This document shows, piece by piece, positions 53,145 through 61,400 of a DNA stretch of 64,000 nt. The notes beneath the pieces were generated by a model. The model saw only the letters and a list, made by a program, of their open reading frames with translations. It did no database searches and had not been told where the DNA came from. Made by a program: the position numbers and the translations under genes. Position 1 is the stretch's first letter; every line of letters begins with the position of its first letter. Source of the DNA: G963666705 sp963666705 (GTDB taxonomy: Bacteria > Pseudomonadota > Alphaproteobacteria > CADEGL01); assembly GCA_963666705.2 (NCBI GenBank), contig CAXXKO010000009.1, forward strand, positions 350,494-414,493, given 5' to 3'.

Positions 53145-54449
53145 CACTGCTGTCCGGTTAACTGAGCGGTGCTGGCTTTGAGAGCCAGGATTTCTGCGGG
53201 GTTTGAAGCGAAAATGCATGGTGTCGATTTGAATTGGATGGAGCACTTTTCGGAGTTTCTCCGAGGAGATGCTCATGAACACCGGCAAGACCCTGTTCGC
53301 TCAGCTCATGGACTTCCTGCCATGGACTACTTTCACGCGGATCGTCGACCGGTATGGCGGCGATCACCGGGTCCGGACGCTTTCCTGCGCCGAGCAATAC
53401 CGGTCCATGGCCTTCGCCCAGCTGACCTACCGGGAAAGCCTGCGCGACATCGAGACCTGCCTCTCGGTCCACGCATCGAAACTCTATCACATGGGCTTCC
53501 GCCAGCCGGTCCGGCGCTCGACGCTGGCCGATGCCAACGAAAGGCGCGACTGGCGTATCCATGCGGCGTTGGCCCAGCGGCTCATCACCCAGGCGAGGAC
53601 GCTGTACGTCGACGAAGAACTGGGGTTGGACCTGACCAATACCGTCTACGCCCTGGACTCGACGACCATCGCTCTGTGCCTGTCGGTCTTTCCGTGGGCG
53701 CACTTCCGCACCACCAAGGCGGCGGTGAAGATGCACACGCTGCTCGACCTGCGGGGCAACATTCCGAGTTTTATCCACATCTCGGATGGCAAGCTGCACG
53801 ACGTTCATGCCCTCGATATGCTCTTGCCGGAAGCCGGAGCCATCTACGTCGTGGATCGTGGCTACGTCGACTTTGCCCGCCTTTATGTGTTGCACCAAGC
53901 CGGGGCCTTCTTCGTCACGCGTGCCAAGTCGAACATCGATGCTCATCGCGTCTATTCGGCGCCGACGGATCGCTCGACCGGCATCATTTGCGACCAGACC
54001 ATCTCCCTGGACGGCTTCTACACCCGTCAGGATTACCCCGAACTTCTGCGGCGCATCCGCTTCAAGGACCCCGAGTCCGGCAAGACGCTGGTCTTCATCA
54101 CCAACAACTTCTCGCTTCCGGCCGCCACCATCTGCGCGCTCTACAAAAGCCGCTGGCAGGTGGAACTCTTCTTCAAGTGGATCAAGCAGCATCTTCGGAT
54201 CAAGCAGTTCTACGGCACGTCGGAGAACGCGGTGAAGACGCAGATCTGGATTGCCGTCTCGGTCTACGTCCTCGTCGCCATCGTCAAGAAGCGCCTCGAC
54301 CTGGACGCCTCGCTCTACACTTTGTTACAGATCCTCTCGGTGACCCTCTTCGAGAAAATGCCCATACATCAAGAACTTGCGGGAGACGAAAACAGATGCA
54401 ACGCTTCGCAAATAACCAACCAATTGAATTCATTCGCCGGACACTAGTG
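53145..54449 (+). mobile_element. IS4-family element (DUF4372-type), intact, with 9-bp target duplication
   Basis: 1305 bp. Tips CACTGCTGTCCGG and CACTAGTGTCCGG (two mismatches) as inverted repeats. The flanks carry ATGGGAACG at 53136-53144 and 54450-54458, a clean 9-bp duplication. Removing the element and one duplication restores the caspase frame exactly across the join. Confidence 0.93.
53275..54447 (+). CDS. IS4-family transposase
   Basis: 390 residues from ATG 53275 (GAGGA seven bases upstream; ATG 53269 also possible). The N-terminal 'MNTGKTLFAQLMDFLPWTTF' domain is DUF4372-like. The catalytic core has 'YALDSTTIAL', 'YVVDRGYVDFARLY' and the IS4 signature 'YKSRWQVELFFKWIKQHL' (Y-R-E-K). 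Intact. Its stop lies inside the right terminal repeat. Confidence 0.94.
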   Translation: MNTGKTLFAQLMDFLPWTTFTRIVDRYGGDHRVRTLSCAEQYRSMAFAQLTYRESLRDIETCLSVHASKLYHMGFRQPVRRSTLADANERRDWRIHAALAQRLITQARTLYVDEELGLDLTNTVYALDSTTIALCLSVFPWAHFRTTKAAVKMHTLLDLRGNIPSFIHISDGKLHDVHALDMLLPEAGAIYVVDRGYVDFARLYVLHQAGAFFVTRAKSNIDAHRVYSAPTDRSTGIICDQTISLDGFYTRQDYPELLRRIRFKDPESGKTLVFITNNFSLPAATICALYKSRWQVELFFKWIKQHLRIKQFYGTSENAVKTQIWIAVSVYVLVAIVKKRLDLDASLYTLLQILSVTLFEKMPIHQELAGDENRCNASQITNQLNSFAGH

Positions 54450-55018
54450 ATGGGAACGCCAAATACGACAGGCAGTGAAGTGGCTCAACTAGCCGAAGGT
54501 CTTACCGTCCTTACGGCGAGCCGTGGCTCCGAAGTTGATTGAACAGGGTGGCGGAGGGGTGTTTACCGACCTTGTCCTCGCAGCTCTACACGGCGGAGCG
54601 GCCGACCTTCGTGGACACGTCACACCCGGTTTTATCTACGCATACGTGGGATTAGGCACTAGGTGCGTGGGACCAGCGCCCGATCTTTAAGACAAACGTG
54701 ACCCAGTTTACCTCGTTGCGAGAAGTTCAACCACAAGTACCGCAGGAAACGTTGCGAAAACTCGCTCTCTATTTTCCTAATCCCCAAGACCAACACTTGC
54801 TTGATCCAAGTTATGAAGATACAGAAAAGGATTGCAGTGACCCGGAAAAGGTCAAAATCTTTAAGGATCTCCAAAAAATGGAAGGAGTGGGGCTAGTCGT
54901 CCCGGTTGACGAAGATCACATGTACTATGCAGCGATAAATTCGTCGTGCAGACTTACCGCCCTCGGAGCTCAGTACTGGCAATTGGCCACGGAAACAAGC
55001 TATAGCCCGTCCTAACCC

Positions 55019-55590
55019 CTAGAGCGTATCCGTAATTGATTGAATTGATTGGGGTTTTCCGATTCGGTTTGGGATGTGATTCAACCTGGTCACTGGTGAA
55101 GGAGGCCAGCATCGACGCCCCGAGCTCATTCGAATGATCTGCGCGAACGCGTTGTTTGGGCCCATTTGGCGGGCGAGCCGATCCGCTCGGTCGCGGCGCG
55201 CTACGGCGTCAGCGTTTCCTCGGTGCCCAAATGGGTTGCGCGCTGGCGGGCGACGGGGAGCGTGGCGCCGGACCGGATGGGCGGCAGCCGCCGGCGGCGA
55301 TTGGAGACACACTGGGATACGGTTCTCAGGCTGGTTGGCGAGACGCCGCACCTGACCATCGACCGGCTCCGGGATCTCCTAGCCGCGGACGGGGTCGCGG
55401 TGTGCCGCGACACGATCTGGCGGTTCCTCAGGCGCGAATTGCGCTTTAAGGAAACCCCTGTTCGCCCGCAAGCAGGCCCGCGATGCGGTGGCCCGCTTCT
55501 TCGGACGCGATGGGAGGCGCTCAAGCGCCGGCTGGAGCGCGGACCGCCTGGTATTCGTCGATGAGACCTGGATCAAGACCGACATGGCGA
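55019..55590 (+). pseudogene. IS630-like transposase remnant (different subgroup)
   Basis: HTH part 'GEPIRSVAARYGVSVSSVPK', 'HLTIDRLRDLLAADGVAVC' and, after a frameshift near 55448, 'SADRLVFVDETWIKTDMA' with the first catalytic Asp. Sequence after about 55590 no longer matches, so the catalytic C-terminus is gone. It starts right after the caspase stop. Confidence 0.8.
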
Positions 55591-55750
55591 ACCCGCCCAC
55601 GCTGCAACTGTGGGCTTTCGTGCTTCTGGGGCAACTTATCGGAGACCGGGCGGTGCCCGTCAAAGTTCAGTTCAGTCGCAATGATCGGTTACAAGTGCCA
55701 CACCTTCCAGGACTTGGGCAGCGAGCCGGGGCCGTATCTGCCGTCTCGGT

Positions 55751-56246
55751 TCAAGACCTGTGTCCCATAGACCACGCGTCTTTCCCGTCCGACATTTCTG
55801 GATAGAGCGCCGCGATCTTCACAGACCACAACGCTACCGGTTGACTGAAAAGGGCCATGTAGGTCTCCGCCATGTACTCTCGATCTTTTTTCCGACCTTC
55901 TCGTAGGACAAGGCCAAGATTCCACCGGCGCGGAAGTCGATCCTGATCGACTTCGCCGAAGGAGCGTAGATCGTCTCTTCATCCGATCCACCCTTGCCCG
56001 CCTTGACTTCAGCCAGCCGCTTGGCGAACAGATCCTCGCCATTCGGGCCGATCATGCTGTTCCGACTTCAGCCGATTCCAGAACCGCGCGCATGACGGAT
56101 GCGCCACAAATGACCTCGACGAGCTTCTCTGTGTCGATGCCTGTTCTTGGAAATGTCTACTCGGTCAGGGAAGCTGCTGTCGCAGTGCCGACGACCACGA
56201 AAAGTAGAAGAACCACCACCGTAGAGGTGGCAAGAAAGGCACGCAT
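55751..56246 (-). pseudogene. Degraded small exported protein, unknown
   Basis: The ATG at 56246 has GGAGG just upstream and begins a good signal peptide ('MRAFLATSTVVVLLLFVVVG..AA'). After nine more codons a TAG interrupts, then the same frame continues ('TGIDTEKLVEVICGASVMRA'). Frame shifts near 56055 and 55860 connect it to 'GEDLFAKRLAEVKAGKGGSD', then 'YMALFSQPVALWSVKIAALY', ending at 55751. Reconstructed length about 160 residues. No family recognised. Confidence 0.55.
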
Positions 56247-56360
56247 GGAAACCTCCGTTTCCAAGGGGTGTTGTCGCGGTGCTGATTGCGAGTGTGACGC
56301 TACGATAGCGCCGAAGGGAATGTCAAACGGGACCGAATCTGGTACTGGGGCGAAAATTTT

Positions 56361-56546
56361 CTAGCTACAAGGGAGATTCCGATGGCGAAGCAACAGACAG
56401 AGGCATCGGAGTTTGGGTGAGGAATCCGAAGGACGTGGTCTGTATCCGAGCGAGCTATGCGGCCGGATGGTATTGTAGTGATGCCGCCATCGTTCGATCA
56501 GCAACAGTGTAGAGAAGATCTCCGTGTTCAGGATTTCGTCTGCCAT
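56361..56546 (-). pseudogene. IS3-family transposase (orfB) C-terminal remnant
   Basis: 'RHHYNTIRPHSSLGYRPRP' is the well-known C-terminal end of IS3-family orfB transposases, preceded by 'LNTEIFSTLLLIERW'. Only about 40 codons are left, joined to an IS6 fragment upstream. Confidence 0.8.
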
Positions 56547-56780
56547 CGGTCCAAGAAAATATCGCGGCGGTTGAGATGGCGTTCGTGGTTGAAGTGATTA
56601 TGGATCGAGGCATGGACGGCGGCGAATTTCTGCAGGGTTTTCACGTCCCTGAACCTGGCCATTGCCCCTTCCCGTCGTCGGAACGGCTGGTGCGAGTTCT
56701 CGGCCCGGTTGTTGAGCTAGCGCCCGCAGGTCCGGGCGGCCGCATTGCCGATCACAGTCATCGCAGCCCGGTAGGACGGT
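56547..56780 (-). pseudogene. IS6-family transposase C-terminal remnant
   Basis: On the reverse strand 'LNNRAENSHQPFRRREGAMA' and 'TLQKFAAVHASIHNHFNHER' are the C-terminal part of IS6-family DDE transposases. A TAG replaces the usual Trp codon just before LNNRAENS. The N-terminal part is cut off by the rve element at 56781. Confidence 0.82.
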
Positions 56781-58074
56781 TGTCCCTTCCATTTATTCCA
56801 TCGTGCCTCCCAACGACGGCTCGGCTCTCCGGCACGGACATCATTTTGAGCCAGTGGATTTTGTAATCGACCATGGGCGCGGTCATCACGATGCTTATTC
56901 CGCCGGATCGTGCCAGCGAACCTATGCAAGGGCATGCGGATGCCGGCAGCGTCCACGTTGCCACAGAGAGGAATTGATCGAATCCGAGCCGGGGTGGTCA
57001 GGCCGCGAGGCGTTCGTAACGATGATGCAGACCGCCGACCTTGGGCAAGGAAACGACCGTTCCGGACCCGGCCGGCTGAACGGGTCGTCCATCCGGTGTG
57101 TCCTTGCCGAGCGACAAGTGGGTCCTTGAACCGTGATAATAGTCGAGGTATGAGCCAAGAATGCGCCGCAAATGCCGCTCGTTGAGGATGATCGAATGGT
57201 CCAGGCATTCGCGCCTCACGCTGCCGATCAGGCGTTCCACATACGGATTTTGCCACGGGCTCCGTGGCGCCGTAACGACCTCTTCCACGCCCATCGCCGT
57301 CACGGTCGAGCGGAACGATTGCCCGTATGCGCCGTCCCGGTCGCGGATCAGGTACCGCGGCGCCGTGCCCCACGGGAATGCCTCTCGGATCTGCTGTGCG
57401 ACCCACGCCATCGTCGGGTTCGCCGTGACACCGAAATGCACGATCTGGCGGCGCTCGTGGTGGAGCACGATGAACCCGAACAGGAGGTGGAACGTGGCCG
57501 TGGGGACCACGAAGAAATCGATCGACGCCAGGCAATCGGCGTGATTTGTAAGGAATGTCCGCCACGACTGCGATGGCGGCGATGGGTAACGGACCATGTA
57601 TTTCGAGACGGCGGCCTGGGAGATGGAAAAGCCAAGCTTCAAAAGCTCGCCATGGATCCGAGGTGCGCCCCACCGTGTGTTCTCCCGCGACATCCGTCGG
57701 ACCAGATGGCGGATCTCCCTCGACACCGGTGGTCGGCCCGGCTTTCTCCGCCGCGACTTCCATGTCCAGAAAAGCCTGAACCCCTTGCGGTGCCAACCGA
57801 TGACGGTCTCGGGCCTGACGATTACCAGGGCGTGGCGCCAGCCAGGCCATAGGCAAGACAGGATGACCCAGAAAACCCTATCTGCCTTCCGAAGCGATGG
57901 CCGGGGCCTTTGCCGTTTCAGGACAGCTACCTGCTGTCGCAGGGCAAGGATTTCTGTGTGGAGCGCCGCGCGGTCCGCGAAGATTTCGATGATCTTATGC
58001 ATGCCGGAAAGGGTATCCGGTGGTGATGCAAAATTCCAAGGTTTCTGCGATAGATGGAATAAATGGGAGGGACA
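56781..58074 (-). mobile_element. rve-transposase IS, copy 2 (complete)
   Basis: 1294 bp with the same tips and orientation as copy 1 (51422-52714). It is inserted between an IS6 remnant and a truncated, inverted third copy. Copies 1 and 2 flank the 4.1 kb with the caspase gene, giving a composite-transposon-like layout. Confidence 0.9.
56998..58002 (-). CDS. Integrase-core (rve) transposase, intact
   Basis: 334 residues. N-terminal helical part 'ALHTEILALRQQVAVLKRQR', an HTH-like region, 'ENTRWGAPRIHGELLKLG' and the rve domain with D-D-E in 'IASIDFFVV', 'YLIRDRDGAYG' and 'PYVERLIGSVRRECLD'. C-terminus 'VVSLPKVGGLHHRYERLAA'. Related to IS3/IS481-type integrases but a single frame. Its family in IS classification cannot be fixed by eye. 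Confidence 0.9.
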   Translation of the reverse strand: MHKIIEIFADRAALHTEILALRQQVAVLKRQRPRPSLRKADRVFWVILSCLWPGWRHALVIVRPETVIGWHRKGFRLFWTWKSRRRKPGRPPVSREIRHLVRRMSRENTRWGAPRIHGELLKLGFSISQAAVSKYMVRYPSPPSQSWRTFLTNHADCLASIDFFVVPTATFHLLFGFIVLHHERRQIVHFGVTANPTMAWVAQQIREAFPWGTAPRYLIRDRDGAYGQSFRSTVTAMGVEEVVTAPRSPWQNPYVERLIGSVRRECLDHSIILNERHLRRILGSYLDYYHGSRTHLSLGKDTPDGRPVQPAGSGTVVSLPKVGGLHHRYERLAA

Positions 58075-58416
58075 CCCACTTGTCGCTCGGCAAGGTCACA
58101 CCGGATGGACGACCCGTTCAGCCGGCCGGGTCTGGAACGGTCGTTTCCTTGCCCAAGGTCGGCGGTCTGCATCATCGTTACGAACGCCTCGCGGCCTGAC
58201 CACCCCCGCTCGGATTCAATCAATTCCTCTCTGTGGCAACGTGTACGCTGCCGGCATCCGCATGCCCTTGCATAGATTCGCTGGCACGATCCGGCGGAAT
58301 AAGCATCGTGATGACCGCGCCCATGGTCGATTACAAAATCCACTGGCTCAAAATGATGTCCGTGCCGGAGAGCCGAGCCGTCGTTGGGAGGCACGATGGA
58401 ATAAATGGAAGGGACA
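58075..58416 (+). mobile_element. rve-transposase IS, copy 3 fragment, inverted
   Basis: The last ~40 codons of the transposase ('LPKVGGLHHRYERLAA') and the terminal GATGGAATAAATGGAAGGGACA tip, on the plus strand and therefore opposite to the adjacent copy 2. The 5' three quarters are missing. A few base differences from copies 1 and 2. Confidence 0.88.
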
Positions 58417-58440
58417 GGCAGGCCCAATCGATCAGACCCG

Positions 58441-61400
58441 TTACGCTTCGTCTACTTGCAACACTACGGGCGCGTCTCGTCCCCTTTCGACTGCTACAGC
58501 AAAGCTTGACGACTTAAGCGAACGCACTTGCCTAGAAACATCGGCAGCAAAATCGTGTCGAGGCGTACCATGCGCCCGCCACGCTCCGAACCCTTGGTCA
58601 AAGAGCATAGTGATCTTCCGATCATCGCCAAGGACAAATTGCAAACTTCGTTCATGGGGAAGTTGGGCCTTGTCTCGAATGTCAATTCGAGCTTCTGGAA
58701 ATAACTCCTGCATCACGGCACGGCGCATCCCATCTTCAGCAAACATATGGAACACTGCCCATCCCAAAGAACCGCTTCTGGAAACGCGTGCTGTTAATAT
58801 GTTCAGATCTTTAGGTTTTCCCCCTGGAACCAGACGGAAAACTTCCGAAAAAAGCCGCAAATTGAGCGGCGTCAGAATATAGCGATCACTATAGACTGCC
58901 TTACGAACACCGTGTGTTCGTATCGAGGCCATTATAATCGGATCCGCAACCTTGAGCAATGCCCAGAACCTACGCCCAAAATTAGCCACTTGGCCGTCAA
59001 GTTGCGCCCCCACTAGAATAAGCCGTGCGTTGCCACTAGATAGTCGGACCAACTGTTCGCCAGAAAATTCATTAGTCTCCGGTAACTTGTCTGCACGCCC
59101 ACGAACCAGCGGTGCCTCTTCTCCCAACCCCCAATGGGGGCCAGGTATCGCTTCATTCGCAGCGGATGTCGCTACAGCTGTTGGTCCTTGTGTATTCTCG
59201 ATCGCTGCAATTACTGGCTCGTCTTTCACGAAAGGCAACTCTGCCGCAAGTCCCAGGGACGCGTTTGCCGACAATCTATGGAGATCGAGCTTTTGTGCGA
59301 TCATCAGCCCCTTGTCCGTCAGCGCCCGGCTTTCCAATACGACTTCAACCTTCGTCCCGGCTTCCTCAAGGCGCCGAAACAAATCGTCTACCGGCCAGTC
59401 TGCAAGGTCCCCATTCTGCCGGGGCGCCATGCAGATATATGGTAACCGAAACCACACCCGTTGTCCGGCTCTGCTGGTCGAGCCATTCGCCGAGGGTGGC
59501 GTGCAGCAGCCTGGTATCCTGGACCGAACACCCGCAAGTGTCCGGGAATTTCCAGGCATCGATGCAGCGTTCGAGCAAGATTCATGCCCGCAGGCCGGTC
59601 TAGCCGTACTTCCCCGAAGTTGAGATCTGGTCGCAAAACGCAAGCTGGGCAGCCCTGCGTGCAATCCTCGACACAGGAAAGCCGTTCGCCAGCCCGCTTC
59701 AAGCAAGCGTCGAACCATTCCGCTTCGGCCAGCCGCGACGAGAATCCCGCACCTCCGGAAGCCCGGTCATAGAGAAACGCTGAGACCCGGCTCTCATTCG
59801 CCGGCCCCTTCGAGGCGTCAACAGAAACACCAATTTCGCGCACGTCAGCCACCCAGCCTTTCCGCGAGCGCCTCGCGCAGTCCCGCGGCCAAGGCGAGGC
59901 CTTCCCCTCGCCCGGTTCCGGCCGGCAACTGCAATTCGAATACATCTGATTGAGCCGCGTGGATAAATCGGACATTGCGCTGAATTCGCTCGCGCCTGAC
60001 AAAGCCTCCGGGACAATATCCTCCCTTCAACGACATACCCCGCGCCGTAGCTAACGGCACGTGCTGCCTGATTGCGCTGGGAATGGGGGCGCCAGCACCT
60101 TCTTCCGTTTCCGCTTCGGCTCTTCCGCAGTCAAGGCATAGGGCATATCCGTTTGCGTGCGGTCCCGAGCCGAGCGTTACAATCTGTCCTTCGGAGTCGG
60201 CCCGATAGCGCCCGGCCGTCGGGTCCGGCAACGCCCGCCATGTTCCCTTGGAGGCCGAAAGTCTCGGTAATTCGTAGGGTACGTGGCCAAGATTTTCATA
60301 ACCCGTATGCGGAGCGCGTCGGCCAAGAAACCCTGCTGGCTTCAAGCTCCTTTTCCAGGCGGGATTCTGTCTATGGCATTCCGGACAGGCGTCTGGCGCC
60401 ATCCGGGCCAACCCGAAGGCACGGCAAGACGAACATTCCCAGAAGTGTTGCAGATCCTCGAGTTTCGAGGCATCGGCCATTGCGCGCCATGCCGGCAGAA
60501 CACCTTCCGAGCGATGCACCAGTCCGTCGACTACAATCTCGGCACCCGGTGCATATTCGCGGATCGCTATGTCGAGAGTGCGCGAAGCCCCGCCTCGACG
60601 CTCGCCGAATGCGACCGTTTGAGAGTCCCGGTCGCGGTCGTGGCCCGAAAGATGGTCGAAAGTCACTACATCGACCGGGAAACCGTATGACGGCGTAAAT
60701 CCGCGCCGTGCGAGTTCGGCCAGTAGAAACCTCGCCCTTCATCCGGCGTCCCCGCATCGCAAACGCCTGTCTTACCTCCGGTTCGGAAGCTGCATCCCGC
60801 CGTAGGAGGATTTCGGCGTATTCTTCGCGCCAGCGGCGCAGCAACCTCTCGAAGCTTTCGGCTGTCATTCCGGTCAGATATTCGGCATCCATCGCATCGA
60901 GCGCCGTACCTTTCGTCAAATTCGACAAATCGGAGCGACAACTGTCGGAGCGAGACCATTCTCCCCGGAGGGCCCGAAGGAACTCGTCCGCAACGGCACT
61001 CTCCTCAACCGGTTCATCAGCGTCGTCCGTCGCACCGAAGAACGCTCCGGTCGACGAAAGCAGATCGAAACCTTCCGGCAGATCGCGCAGGAAAGCACCG
61101 AGCATCGCCGCATGAACATGGCGGACGACCAGGCCCGGGCTGTCCAGTCTCACCGCCGGCGCCGCTGCCGAAGTCTTGAGAAAGCGCCCAGGATTCTCGA
61201 AAACGCTTCGGTCCAACGGCAGGTCTCGGCAGAAAGTCACCCCGAAGGCCCAGGGCTCTCCGCGCCGTCCCGCGCGCCCCAGACGCTGGCGATAATTGGA
61301 AATCGACGGCGGCGCGTTGCCATTTGCGACCAACTGCACATTCGGGATGTCGATGCCCATTTCCATTGTGGTCGAGCAATTGAGCAGATTTATCTGTCCG

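Larger units (their letters stand above)
52742..55015 (+). pseudogene. Caspase-family (C14-like) protease, frameshifted and interrupted by IS4
   Basis: Starts 'MRRALIVGIDDYQQAPLSGC' with 'AGGAGATTG' upstream. The catalytic His is in 'LFYFSGHGF' and the Cys in 'VIVLDCCYSGNMGT', both typical of caspase-fold proteases. After the IS the frame resumes with 'PNTTGSEVAQLAEGLTVLTA', as expected for a caspase domain ('LTASR'). Then a conserved C-terminal domain is readable: 'GGGGVFTDLVLAALHGGAAD', 'WDQRPIFKTNVTQFTSLREV' and 'LVVPVDEDHMYYAAINSSC', ending at 55015. At least three frameshifts occur (about 52985, 54535, 54665). It was probably a stress or defence protease; its partner is not identifiable. 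Confidence 0.82.

Noticed and set aside
57596..58882. 428-codon plus-strand frame across IS copy 2, copy 3 and the helicase 3' end
   Set aside because: It runs antisense to an intact transposase and crosses element borders, so it is not a gene.
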